The notes beneath the pieces are model-generated. The model made no database searches, had not been told where the DNA came from, and saw only the letters and a list, made by a program, of their open reading frames with translations. This document shows, piece by piece, positions 44,720 through 53,890 of a DNA stretch of 64,000 nucleotides. Position 1 is the first letter of the stretch. Each line of letters starts with the position of its first letter. The stretch comes from Tenacibaculum sp. SZ-18 (GTDB taxonomy: Bacteria > Bacteroidota > Bacteroidia > Flavobacteriales > Flavobacteriaceae), in assembly GCF_002813915.1 (NCBI RefSeq), contig NZ_CP019335.1, positions 1,781,777-1,845,776 on the forward strand, read 5' to 3'. A program made the translations under genes and the position numbers.

Positions 44720-45316
44720 ATGATACCAATAGAATTACTTCTTAATTATGATGCAGAAATAAAATCATTTGATAAAGATGATATCATTTTTTCTGAAAAC
44801 AGCAGTGCTAAAAACTATTATCAAGTAAAATGCGGTATTGTAAAAATGAGCAACTATAATGATGATGGAAAGGAGTTCATCCAGGGGATTTTTTACAAAG
44901 AACAAAGTTTTGGAGAACCGCCACTTTTTATTGATATAAATTATCCCGCAAATGCTGTTGCTATAGAAAGTTCAGAACTTTATGTTTTACCTAAGGAAAG
45001 TTTTTTCACTCTATTAAAAAATCACTCAGATATTCATTTAAATATCACAAAAAGTTTAGCAAAACGTCTGTATTACAAAGCCATTATTGCATCTGAAATA
45101 GCAAGTCAAGAACCTAGTCATAGAATCTTAAGATTTTTTGACTACCTGAAATATGATGTTCATCAATTGGAAGGTGAATTCACCTTAAAAATTGAACATA
45201 CACGACAGCAAATCTCAGATTTGTTAGGTTTACGCGTTGAAACTGTTATTCGCGCAATTAAACAACTTGAAAAGCAAGGAGAAGTTAAAATTGAGAAACG
45301 TAAAGTATATCGATAA
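44720..45316 (+). CDS. Crp/Fnr family transcription regulator
   Basis: This 198-residue regulator has an N-terminal cNMP-binding-like jelly roll (about 15-120) and a C-terminal winged helix with TRQQISDLLGLRVETVIRAI (about 150-170). There are no cysteines for an Fnr iron-sulfur cluster in the N-terminus, so a different signal (cAMP, haem/NO or none) must be assumed. The divergent haemoglobin gene suggests a nitric oxide or oxygen response in the ancestor. The gene itself looks intact although its neighbour is broken. Confidence 0.9.
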   Translation: MIPIELLLNYDAEIKSFDKDDIIFSENSSAKNYYQVKCGIVKMSNYNDDGKEFIQGIFYKEQSFGEPPLFIDINYPANAVAIESSELYVLPKESFFTLLKNHSDIHLNITKSLAKRLYYKAIIASEIASQEPSHRILRFFDYLKYDVHQLEGEFTLKIEHTRQQISDLLGLRVETVIRAIKQLEKQGEVKIEKRKVYR

Positions 45317-45355
45317 ATTCATTTAAAATTAGTAAGATAAACCCTAAGTATTTGC

Positions 45356-45363
45356 TATTTTTG
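45356..45363 (+). promoter_or_regulatory. Probable -7 promoter box of purB
   Basis: TATTTTTG followed by CGG matches TAnnTTTG and ends 23 bases before the purB ATG; the leader is rich in CAA repeats. Confidence 0.55.
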
Positions 45364-45386
45364 CGGTTTCAACACAACAACAACAA

Positions 45387-46730
45387 ATGAGTTTAACAAC
45401 ATTAAACGCCATCTCTCCTATTGATGGTAGATACAGAAATAAGGTAGATCAATTAACCAACTATTTTTCGGAAGAAGCTTTAATTAAATATAGAGTTAAA
45501 GTAGAAATTGAATACTTTATTGCGTTATGTGAAATTCCATTACCTCAATTAACAGAGGTGAATTCGGAACTTTTTCCAGAATTAAGAAAAATTTACTCTG
45601 AATTTTCTACTGAAGATGCTTTAAAAATCAAAGAAATTGAAAGTGTTACAAATCACGATGTAAAAGCAGTTGAATATTTCATCAAAGAGAAATTTGACGC
45701 TTTAAATTTAGCGGCTTACAAAGAATTTATTCATTTCGGCTTAACTTCTCAGGATATAAATAACACTGCAATTCCTTTATCGATTAAAGACGCAATTGAG
45801 GAAGTTTATTATCCAACTTTAGATACTTTAACGGCTAAATTAGCAGAATTGTGTGAAGAATGGGAAAACGTTCCTATGTTAGCTCGTACTCACGGACAAC
45901 CTGCATCTCCTACTCGATTAGGAAAGGAGCTTTTCGTTTTTGTTGAACGTATTAATCAACAGATTCTGTTTTTACAACATATTCCAAATGCCGCTAAATT
46001 TGGTGGCGCAACTGGAAATTACAATGCTCACAAAGTTGCTTATCCAAATATCGATTGGAAATCATTCGGAACTTCTTTTGTAGAAGAGCGTTTAGATTTA
46101 CATCATTCTTTTCCAACAACTCAAATTGAACACTACGATCATATAGCAAGTTTATTTGACGCTATGAAACGTATCAATACAATTTTGATTGATTTAGATA
46201 GAGACATCTGGACTTATGTTTCTATGGATTATTTCAAACAAAAAATTAAAAAAGGAGAAGTTGGATCATCAGCAATGCCACACAAAGTAAATCCAATTGA
46301 CTTTGAAAACTCTGAAGGAAATTTAGGAATTGCAAATGCTATTTTAGAACATTTATCGTCCAAACTTCCAGTGTCTAGAATGCAACGTGATTTAACAGAT
46401 AGTACTGTTTTAAGAAACGTTGGAGTTCCATTTGGACATACAATCATTGCTTTTAAAGCAACTTTAAAAGGATTAAATAAACTTTTATTAAATAAAGAGA
46501 AGTTTGAACAAGACTTAGAAAACAATTGGGCTGTAGCTGCTGAAGCGATCCAAACAATATTAAGACGTGAAGCTTATCCTAATCCCTATGAAGCTTTAAA
46601 AGGATTAACACGTACAAATCAAAAAATAACTCAAAAATCAATCGCAGATTTTATTGATACATTGGAAGTATCTGATGCTATTAAGAGTGAATTAAAACAA
46701 ATAACACCTTCGAATTATACAGGTATTTAA
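45387..46730 (+). CDS. purB: Adenylosuccinate lyase
   Basis: This 447-residue fumarase-superfamily enzyme acts twice in purine synthesis, releasing fumarate from SAICAR and adenylosuccinate. The signature GSSAMPHKVNP, the catalytic HG in RTHGQPASPT and the HFGLTSQDINNTA segment are intact, and the protein begins with the family's SPIDGRY motif. The lipoprotein gene starts 1 base after its stop. Confidence 0.97.
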   Translation: MSLTTLNAISPIDGRYRNKVDQLTNYFSEEALIKYRVKVEIEYFIALCEIPLPQLTEVNSELFPELRKIYSEFSTEDALKIKEIESVTNHDVKAVEYFIKEKFDALNLAAYKEFIHFGLTSQDINNTAIPLSIKDAIEEVYYPTLDTLTAKLAELCEEWENVPMLARTHGQPASPTRLGKELFVFVERINQQILFLQHIPNAAKFGGATGNYNAHKVAYPNIDWKSFGTSFVEERLDLHHSFPTTQIEHYDHIASLFDAMKRINTILIDLDRDIWTYVSMDYFKQKIKKGEVGSSAMPHKVNPIDFENSEGNLGIANAILEHLSSKLPVSRMQRDLTDSTVLRNVGVPFGHTIIAFKATLKGLNKLLLNKEKFEQDLENNWAVAAEAIQTILRREAYPNPYEALKGLTRTNQKITQKSIADFIDTLEVSDAIKSELKQITPSNYTGI

Positions 46731-46731
46731 T

Positions 46732-47154
46732 ATGAGACTAGCTTTCCTTTTTTGTATAGTAATTTTATCATTCATTTCTTGTAAAGTAGAAACTACTGGA
46801 AATGCCGATCGCTTTAAACATGGAACATTCGAAATTCCTGCGGTTAATAACTATAGTAAAACTAAAATTATCAGAAAAGACAGTTTACAAATAGAATACT
46901 ATACAAAAAAGGTAATCGTTTCTACTGATAGTTCTGTAGTTGAAAAAGAAATTAACGAAGTTGACTCGTTGTATATTACATGGAGAAATAACTTTGCTTA
47001 TCAATTGAAAATCATCAATCCTAAAACTGATTTAGAAAAAGAAACCATTTTTGTCCAAATTAATAAAGTGAAAGATTCTTCATATGATTTTACTGCGCGT
47101 GTAGGATATTCCAAATACAAACAAAAAGGAACGTTGTACATCAGTCGGGAATAA
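46732..47154 (+). CDS. Small lipoprotein of unknown function
   Basis: This 140-residue protein has a lipoprotein signal (ILSFISC, Cys17) and a compact mature domain of about 120 residues with many short beta-type stretches (HGTFEIP, QIEYYTKK, YITWRNN). It follows purB immediately and is surely co-transcribed, as in relatives. No enzyme motif is visible. Confidence 0.65.
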   Translation: MRLAFLFCIVILSFISCKVETTGNADRFKHGTFEIPAVNNYSKTKIIRKDSLQIEYYTKKVIVSTDSSVVEKEINEVDSLYITWRNNFAYQLKIINPKTDLEKETIFVQINKVKDSSYDFTARVGYSKYKQKGTLYISRE

Positions 47155-47243
47155 ATTGTTTAACAATAGAAGCGTAATAAAAATTAAAATTCTCCCTAAT
47201 TCTTGGTGAAATAGAAAAAACTCCTTACTTTGCGGGTATCTTA

Positions 47244-47573
47244 ATGAAACTCATTCGCAATAACATATCAATTCTACTGCTAGTTTTTTTTCTAGCTCCG
47301 TCAATAATACAATTGTCACACATTTTAGTTGACGATCATCATGATCATGGTGAAATTACTGTAACTGTTTCTGATGATGAGCAACAATTAAACGATAGTG
47401 AAACAGAATGTGAGTTATGTGATTTAAAAATTAACACATTTACAGTTGCATCAATCACTAACATGCAAACACTGGTATTGACAGATATTGCTTCACTTTT
47501 TGATTATTTCTATTTCTTCAAAAATGATCAAAAAACCTCGTTTTTATTAAGGGGACCTCCAAGTAAAATTTAA
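47244..47573 (+). CDS. Small His/Cys-rich exported protein, paralogue 1
   Basis: This 109-residue protein has an N-terminal hydrophobic helix (about 9-28), then an acidic, His-rich stretch (DDHHDHGE) and a Cys pair in ECELCD. It ends FLLRGPPSKI. The paralogue at 49090 shares PS.IQL.H, C.LCD, INTFTVASIT and LLRGPP, so the two form a family. The His/Cys cluster suggests binding of a metal such as zinc or copper in the periplasm. Its upstream sequence (AAAAAACTCCTTA) is also shared with the paralogue. The metal is an inference. Confidence 0.7.
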   Translation: MKLIRNNISILLLVFFLAPSIIQLSHILVDDHHDHGEITVTVSDDEQQLNDSETECELCDLKINTFTVASITNMQTLVLTDIASLFDYFYFFKNDQKTSFLLRGPPSKI

Positions 47574-47841
47574 AATACTAGGACCATAATCCTGCTATTT
47601 TAGAATATCCAAGAGAATAAAGCTTGGATTACACACTCAAAAACATCACGTTATTTTTTCACTCAAAGTAAACATATTACTGTAATTTTTACATTTCAAA
47701 TGTTTACATAAGTGGTAATCTTATGAATTTAATCTAAGATTATAAACGGTTTATAATTAGACTATAAAAATTGAATATAACGACACAATTTCATTTCTTT
47801 TTCAAGTGAATACACCATATTTAAATAGTAATATTTATACC

Positions 47842-48735
47842 ATGTCAATAGCGTATATCAAATCGAATAGATGTATTGACACTTCCATTACTATTACCAA
47901 TGTTTCTCAACAAATTAAAGAAAAGATGAGTTATTCATTTGTATTCAATGAAATGAGTGATTATAGAATGATTGTTACTGCAAAAAAAATAATTGATAGT
48001 TACATAAATATTATTAAAACATTTATTACAGTACAAAGAAAAATATACCAAATTGGAATTTCTGGTGGATATAGATTCATTTCTACACCTCAAAATGGAG
48101 TTACAAGTTTGCCAACTAGCTTAGACAAATACAATACAGAAATTTATGTAGTTTCTGAATTTAGTTTTAATGGTTTTCTTTTGTCGGCTAGTCATAACTT
48201 TAAGCTCAAATTGTATAGGATAGCAAATTATTACTTTAAATCTAGATGGAACTCGTTAAACTATGATCAAGATTTGAGTAATTATTTATCTCTTATTTGT
48301 AACATTCAATATACAGTTAACCCCAAATTTAACTATAATAAAATATCTGCCTCAACATTTATTTTATTTTTATTGGCATATTACGAAGGTGATAGGTATA
48401 CTATTTGCTCATCATATAAAACTTATAATTCATACGTAGTTTTTATTAATGGTTTATGCTACAATGATGGTATTAAAAGTTCTAGAAAGAAGAATATCCA
48501 ACCAGGAATTTCCAATTTTACAAACAACAACAAACTAGATAACATAATCAAATCTGATATAGAAAAAAATGCAAAACAAGCATTAAACATATTTCATCAT
48601 AAATTTAAAAGCACCAAAGGAGGTTCTTTCGTTGCAACGGAAACAAGGCACCCACATGCCGCTCTGTTAAGTATAGACACTCACGTGACTTACAATTCAA
48701 ATGAAAATATATTTTATCGTATACATCTTCATTAG
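47842..48735 (+). CDS. Unrecognised protein, possibly lineage-specific
   Basis: This open frame encodes 297 residues from the ATG at 47842 (a GTG at 47806 would give 309). Such a long frame in AT-rich DNA argues that it is coding. I recognise no domain. It is rich in Tyr, Ser, Asn and Ile, has no signal peptide at the ATG and no clear membrane helix, and ends in a His-rich tail (HHKF, RHPH, IHLH). It sits between two paralogous metal-type genes, flanked by long AT-rich gaps, and looks like an inserted or fast-evolving gene. The gap 47574-47841 shows nothing else clear. Confidence 0.5.
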   Translation: MSIAYIKSNRCIDTSITITNVSQQIKEKMSYSFVFNEMSDYRMIVTAKKIIDSYINIIKTFITVQRKIYQIGISGGYRFISTPQNGVTSLPTSLDKYNTEIYVVSEFSFNGFLLSASHNFKLKLYRIANYYFKSRWNSLNYDQDLSNYLSLICNIQYTVNPKFNYNKISASTFILFLLAYYEGDRYTICSSYKTYNSYVVFINGLCYNDGIKSSRKKNIQPGISNFTNNNKLDNIIKSDIEKNAKQALNIFHHKFKSTKGGSFVATETRHPHAALLSIDTHVTYNSNENIFYRIHLH

Positions 48736-49089
48736 TTGAAATAAAAAATCAAGGAGTTTAATAATTCTAGGGCTTTAATTAACTCTCCAAATTTTTAAAA
48801 AGTAAGTACTATACATACCTAGGGAAAATTGAAATAACACTTATTTTATTTTGTTGGAATTAATCAATAAAATTAAATTAAACTTCCTTGCATCACTTTT
48901 TAGTAATTAATTTTTTCTTTAGAAAAGATTATTACTGATAAACAAAAGTTCTCCTTTAGGTGTTTTGTTATAAGTTCTGTAAACTTCACCGGTGAAAAAT
49001 ACAAATTAAATCTTCACTATTTCTCCAAAGTTAAATATCTATGTAAATTAGATTTAATAAAAAAAACTCCTTAATTTCGTTCTCTAGGA
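48736..49089 (+). other. 354-base AT-rich gap with one 12-base palindrome
   Basis: No gene is visible. A perfect palindrome TTCACCGGTGAA at 48985-48996 stands out from the AT-rich background about 94 bases before the paralogue 2 start and could be an operator. The last 20 bases share AAAAAACTCCTTA with the region before paralogue 1. Confidence 0.35.
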
Positions 49090-49413
49090 ATGAAATTTTT
49101 ACGTAGATACATATCATTATCCCTAATACTTATATTGCTGGTTCCTTCAGTAATTCAATTATTACATATTACATTTGAGCAACATAATTGTGTAGAGCTT
49201 ATGTACTCAACGGAGGATCATAACATTCATGATTTAGACCATGATAATTGTGATTTATGCGACTTTCATTTAAATAGTTTTACGATAAATTCTATTACCT
49301 TTTCGTCAGCAATTGTATTTATTCCTACAACTTCACTAGAGAAATATTACTACAAAATCAGAAATGCAGTATTTCAGTCTACACTATTAAGAGGTCCACC
49401 TTGTTTAGTTTAA
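49090..49413 (+). CDS. Small His/Cys-rich exported protein, paralogue 2
   Basis: This 107-residue protein mirrors the gene at 47244: N-terminal helix (about 8-26), PSVIQLLHITFEQHNC, an acidic His stretch (EDHNIHDLDHDNC), CDLCDFHLNSF and a C-terminal LLRGPPCLV. It differs by an extra Cys in HNC and near the end. The TonB-dependent receptor follows after 38 bases on the same strand, so it probably serves that receptor. A metal-binding or metal-delivery role is inferred from residues and position. Confidence 0.72.
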   Translation: MKFLRRYISLSLILILLVPSVIQLLHITFEQHNCVELMYSTEDHNIHDLDHDNCDLCDFHLNSFTINSITFSSAIVFIPTTSLEKYYYKIRNAVFQSTLLRGPPCLV

Positions 49414-49451
49414 TTATCACGAAACTTAAACTATAAACAAAATATTAATTA

Positions 49452-51854
49452 ATGAAATATATAGATCATTTATTGATCTTATTACTTGTTTTTTCTATAA
49501 GTACAGTAATAAGTCAAAATTGTACATATACACTCTCAGGGAAAGTTGAAGATACTCACGATAAATCTATTTTAGTTGGAGCAACTGTTTATATAAAAAA
49601 CCAAAACAAGTATGGGGAAACCGATGTAAACGGTAAGTTTTCTATTACTAATGTTTGTAGTGGAAAACTTCTCATTGAAGTATCCCATATCGGCTGTAAA
49701 CCTAAAACATTACAATTTAAATTAAAGAAAGACTTTTATAAAGTAATTGATCTAGAACATCATTTAGAAGAATTACAAGAAATTAGTGTAAATTCAACAG
49801 GTAAAAAAGTAACTAAAACAGCTCAAGAAACAGTTTTAACAGCTAATACCTTAGAAAAATACACAAGTTTAAGTCTTGGTGATGCATTAAAAGAAGTTTC
49901 TGGTGTATCATCTATAAACACAGGAAATTCTATTATAAAACCAATGATTAATGGGTTATTAGGTAGTAGAATAACAATCATGAATAATGGTGTTCGTTTA
50001 CAAGATCAAGAATGGGGTATTGAGCATGCTCCAAATATTGATGTAAATGCTGCAAATAAAATATCTGTGATAAAAGGGTCAGGTGCTTTAGCTTACAGTG
50101 GCGATGCAATTGGTGGTGTTGTATTAATAAAACCTAGTAGAGTTATAAAAAGTGATACACTTTATGGACAAACTACTTTTGGATTCCAAACAAATGGTCG
50201 TGGATACAATACAGCAACTAAATTAAATAAGAGTTATGACTCAGGATGGTTTTTGCAAGTTCAAGGAAGTATTAAGGGTAGTGGAGATTTTAATACTCCA
50301 GATTATAACCTAACTAACACTGGATTAAATGTCAAAGGAGGAACTCTCCGTTTTGGTAAACAAAAGGAAGATATGGGGTTTGAAGTTTTCTATAGCTTTC
50401 TTGACAGTGAAATAGGTATTCTACGAGGCTCAGTTGTTGGTAATGCATTTGATTTACAACGAGCAATCGAATTGGGAATTCCTAGTGTTATTGAGGATTT
50501 CAGTTACGACATCGATGTTCCAAGACAAGAAATTCAACATCACTTAGCTAAAATAAATTATTTTAAAAATTTTGATGATTTTGGAAAACTGAATGTTCAA
50601 TATGATTACCAAAATAATCAACGATTTGAATATGATGTGAGAAGAGGTGATCTGAAATTTATCCCAGCAATAGATTTAGTTTTACAAACTCATTCTGTGT
50701 TAGGAGATATTGATTTAACTACCAACTTAGCTGAAAAATTTAAATTTGGATTAATGGCACGTTATCAAAATAATTTTGCCGACCCTACTACTGGAGTAAG
50801 ACGTTTAATTCCTGATTATGACAAATATGATTTCGGTGCTTTCACAACCGCTGAATGGATTTTAAATGATGAGGTAACTCTAGATGCTGGTTTTCGTTAC
50901 GATTATAGTAGAGTTAATGCTAAAAAGTTTTACAGGAAATTCAGATGGGAAGAACGCGGATATGATGTCGATTTTGCTGATATCATTATTGCCGATACAG
51001 GTTCTCAATATTTAACAAATCCAATTTTTAACTATCACAATTTTTCGGCAGCTACAGGAGTAAAATATAGATTAAATGAGAATAGCTCTTTAATCGCAAA
51101 TTACTCACTTTCAAATAGACCTCCAAATCCTGCTGAGTTATTTAGTGATGGTTTACACCATTCTGCTGCAAGATACGAACTTGGTGATCTGCGTTTTGAA
51201 AAAGAAATTTCAAATAGAATTTCGACATCTTATAAATATAACAATGACAAATTGTACTTCCTTGCTGAAGCGTTTTATAACAACATTCAAGATTATATTT
51301 ATTTAAAGCCTGCTGACTTTATTCTAACTAATAGAGGACCTTTTCCTATTTGGGATTATCAGCAAACCAATGCGCAACTTTTTGGTTTAGATATTACAGT
51401 AAATTATGATATTACCAATAATTTAGAAATTCAAAATACAACAGCATTTATAAAAGGGTATGAAGATGATAATACTCCTTTAATTGATATGCCTCCTTTT
51501 ACAACAATTAATAAATTAACCTATTCAAATGAGGATTGGTATAACTTTTCTGCCTCAGTGAAATCTGAATGGGTATCTGAGCAAAATGAATGGCCCAACT
51601 TTAATTTTGTTGTAACCGATGCTTTAACAGGTACGGATGTTCCTATTAATATAAGTAACCCTCCTCCTGCTTATCACTTACTACATTTTAATAGTGAAGT
51701 AACATTTTCTCTAAGTAACAACACAAGTTTAAATGTAAACTTTGGTATCAATAATATATTTAATACTAATTATAGAAACTATTTAAATCAATTAAGATTC
51801 TTTTCGTTTGAATTAGGTAGGAACTATTTATTACAGTTCACATTTAAATATTAA
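49452..51854 (+). CDS. TonB-dependent outer-membrane receptor, probably for a metal
   Basis: This 800-residue receptor has a signal peptide (1-21), a carboxypeptidase-regulatory-like beta domain (about 25-110; SGKVEDTHDKSILVGATVY), a plug (about 115-225; SLGDALKEVSGVSS, KGSGALAYSGDAIGGVV) and a 22-strand barrel that ends in aromatic residues (LLQFTFKY). There is no SusD partner, which argues against glycans. The neighbouring His/Cys-rich protein and acidic lipoprotein suggest zinc, copper or a metal complex, as in ZnuD-like receptors. The ligand is not proved. Confidence 0.85.
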   Translation: MKYIDHLLILLLVFSISTVISQNCTYTLSGKVEDTHDKSILVGATVYIKNQNKYGETDVNGKFSITNVCSGKLLIEVSHIGCKPKTLQFKLKKDFYKVIDLEHHLEELQEISVNSTGKKVTKTAQETVLTANTLEKYTSLSLGDALKEVSGVSSINTGNSIIKPMINGLLGSRITIMNNGVRLQDQEWGIEHAPNIDVNAANKISVIKGSGALAYSGDAIGGVVLIKPSRVIKSDTLYGQTTFGFQTNGRGYNTATKLNKSYDSGWFLQVQGSIKGSGDFNTPDYNLTNTGLNVKGGTLRFGKQKEDMGFEVFYSFLDSEIGILRGSVVGNAFDLQRAIELGIPSVIEDFSYDIDVPRQEIQHHLAKINYFKNFDDFGKLNVQYDYQNNQRFEYDVRRGDLKFIPAIDLVLQTHSVLGDIDLTTNLAEKFKFGLMARYQNNFADPTTGVRRLIPDYDKYDFGAFTTAEWILNDEVTLDAGFRYDYSRVNAKKFYRKFRWEERGYDVDFADIIIADTGSQYLTNPIFNYHNFSAATGVKYRLNENSSLIANYSLSNRPPNPAELFSDGLHHSAARYELGDLRFEKEISNRISTSYKYNNDKLYFLAEAFYNNIQDYIYLKPADFILTNRGPFPIWDYQQTNAQLFGLDITVNYDITNNLEIQNTTAFIKGYEDDNTPLIDMPPFTTINKLTYSNEDWYNFSASVKSEWVSEQNEWPNFNFVVTDALTGTDVPINISNPPPAYHLLHFNSEVTFSLSNNTSLNVNFGINNIFNTNYRNYLNQLRFFSFELGRNYLLQFTFKY

Positions 51855-51892
51855 GATTTCAATTTTTTATTAACAATTAAATATTTTTTATT

Positions 51893-52465
51893 ATGAAAAC
51901 AATCAAACTATTAGCAGTTTTATTTATGTCGAGCCTCGTTTTCACTTCTTGTTCAGATGACGATCCGGAAGAGGTGAACGAAGAAGAAGTTATTACAAAT
52001 GTAACCTTAACTTTTACGAATAATGCGGATCCAACGGATTTCGTTATAATGGCAAATGTAGCTCCTAATGGACAAGATGGTACATTTACCAATTCAGTAA
52101 CTGGAACATTTACTTCAGGAGCTAGTTATTCTTTAAATATTGTGTTATTAAATGGTGACGAAGATGTAATGGAAGAAGACATTATTCCTGAAGCTGATGA
52201 GCACTTTTTCACGTTTGCTGTTAGTGGAATTGACCTAACAATGACAAGAGATACTGATGGAACAGATGGTGCTGGAGGAAGTAAGTTAGGAGACAAAACT
52301 ACGTGGACCGCAGGTACTGCTAGTAATGGTAATGTACAAATTGCATTAATCCATCAACCAACAAGTACTGATGACTCAGATGACTTTGGTAGTTCACAAG
52401 GAGGTTCGGAAGACTTAAACATTACTTTTACAAGTGTGCAAGTTGTATCTTCGCAAGTTTTATAA
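51893..52465 (+). CDS. Acidic lipoprotein linked to the TonB receptor
   Basis: This 190-residue lipoprotein has LVFTSC as lipobox (Cys20), then an acidic start (SDDDPEEVNEEEVIT) and beta-strand-rich repeats. It ends with a DDSDDFG acidic loop. The VNEEEVIT motif recurs in Flavobacteriaceae lipoproteins found next to such receptors, sometimes labelled type 1 periplasmic binding fold protein. It starts 39 bases after the receptor. I infer a surface or periplasmic helper for metal uptake. Confidence 0.7.
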   Translation: MKTIKLLAVLFMSSLVFTSCSDDDPEEVNEEEVITNVTLTFTNNADPTDFVIMANVAPNGQDGTFTNSVTGTFTSGASYSLNIVLLNGDEDVMEEDIIPEADEHFFTFAVSGIDLTMTRDTDGTDGAGGSKLGDKTTWTAGTASNGNVQIALIHQPTSTDDSDDFGSSQGGSEDLNITFTSVQVVSSQVL

Positions 52466-52489
52466 GATTTTTAAAAAGTACTTATAAAG

Positions 52490-52520
52490 AAAAAACGTCG
52501 CAAATGTTGCGACGTTTTTT
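52490..52520. terminator. Bidirectional terminator after the TonB locus
   Basis: A 14-base perfect stem (52490-52503 with 52507-52520) with loop ATG has T-runs on both strands. It separates the lipoprotein gene from the converging transporter gene, whose stop touches its right edge. Confidence 0.85.
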
Positions 52521-53818
52521 TATGAAACATACTTTGTTCTTTTCAATCGATTTAAAACTAATAATGAAGCTAAAAAGAATATTGCCAAAGACAGCACACT
52601 CCATTGCATTGAATTTGTAATCGCATTTAATAATCCGTACACCAATGTACCTGTTACAATAGCAATCTTTTCAGTGACATCATAAAAGCTGAAATAAGTG
52701 GCATGATCTTCAGTATCTGGTAATAACTTCGAATAAGTAGATCTTGTTAAGGACTGCACTGCTCCTAAAACAAAACCTAATAATCCTCCTAAACTATAAA
52801 AATAATATCCAACATTTGGTATCCCTTTATGTAGCATAAATGCGCCAAAACAGACAATCATCCAAACCACAATTGTAATTCTCAGTGCATAAAAATTACC
52901 ATATTTCTCAGAAAGTCGAGAAAAGAATCTAGCTCCAAAAATAGCTACAATTTGAATAAGTAAAATCGTAATAATCATATCTTGACTTGGCAGTTCAAGT
53001 TCTGATGAACCAAAAAAAGCTGCCATTATAATAATTGTTTGAACACCTACACTACATAAAAAAAACGCCACTAAAAATCCTTTTAGGGTTTCATATTGTT
53101 TAATTTCCCTGTAAACAATCTTCAATTCTTGAAATCCCTTCCATAAATAATTATTATCTAATTTTTTCTTGAATTTTCTTTTAGGGAGTTTATTCAATGT
53201 AACTTGGGCAAAACCTACCCACCATAAACCAACTAAGACAAATGAAATTCTCGAAGCAAAACCAGCAGATTTAATTCCAAAAAGGTTAGGTTTTTGAATC
53301 AAAACCAAACAAATAATTAATAATATGATTGATCCGATATACCCATAAATAAATCCTTTAGCACTTGCACTGTCTTGCTGTTCTGGTAAAGCTACCTCAG
53401 GTAAATAAGCATTATAAAATACAATACTTGACCAGAAACCAATACTAGCCAGTATGGAAGCAACAATTCCAATCCATGTTGAATCACATTCATCAAAAAA
53501 ATACAAACTCATAACTGCTAAACTTCCAAACGTACAGAAAAATCGTAAAAACTTCTTTTTACTTCCAGTATAATCGGCAATACCTGAAAGAATAGGTGAC
53601 ATGAAAGCTACAATTAGAAATGAAAACGACATGGCATAACTATACAAACTTTCGGGATGCTCCCAATCGATTCCAAGAAAATGTACTATTTTATTTTTCG
53701 TTACTTCTCCATAATAAATAGGAAATATAGCTGTGCTAATTACTAATGAATACACTGAGTTGGCCCAATCATAAAATGCCCAACTATTAATTAATTTTTT
53801 ATCACCAATTTTATACAT
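52520..53818 (-). CDS. UMF1-type major facilitator transporter
   Basis: This 432-residue transporter has about 11-12 membrane helices. The N-terminus SWAFYDWANSVYSLVI is the hallmark of the UMF1/Atg22-like branch. In yeast Atg22 exports amino acids from the vacuole; the bacterial substrate is unknown. It stands next to, but is separated by a terminator from, the M48 peptidase gene on the same strand. Confidence 0.85.
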   Translation of the reverse strand: MYKIGDKKLINSWAFYDWANSVYSLVISTAIFPIYYGEVTKNKIVHFLGIDWEHPESLYSYAMSFSFLIVAFMSPILSGIADYTGSKKKFLRFFCTFGSLAVMSLYFFDECDSTWIGIVASILASIGFWSSIVFYNAYLPEVALPEQQDSASAKGFIYGYIGSIILLIICLVLIQKPNLFGIKSAGFASRISFVLVGLWWVGFAQVTLNKLPKRKFKKKLDNNYLWKGFQELKIVYREIKQYETLKGFLVAFFLCSVGVQTIIIMAAFFGSSELELPSQDMIITILLIQIVAIFGARFFSRLSEKYGNFYALRITIVVWMIVCFGAFMLHKGIPNVGYYFYSLGGLLGFVLGAVQSLTRSTYSKLLPDTEDHATYFSFYDVTEKIAIVTGTLVYGLLNAITNSMQWSVLSLAIFFLASLLVLNRLKRTKYVS

Positions 53819-53830
53819 AGCTCTAAAATA

Positions 53831-53860
53831 TAAAAACCACTCTAAAAAGAGTGGTTTTTA
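53831..53860. terminator. Terminator between the M48 peptidase and transporter genes
   Basis: A 13-base perfect stem (53831-53843 with 53848-53860) with loop AAAA lies 31 bases beyond the peptidase stop and only 12 bases before the transporter start, so the transporter's promoter must overlap or follow it. Confidence 0.8.
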
Positions 53861-53890
53861 TAAAAAATAAACGGTTAATTGAAGATTAAT

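Noticed and set aside
47600..47636. Terminator after the first His/Cys-rich gene (ATCCAAG/CTTGGAT)
   Set aside because: Only 7 bases of stem and no T-run follow, so it is too weak to call.
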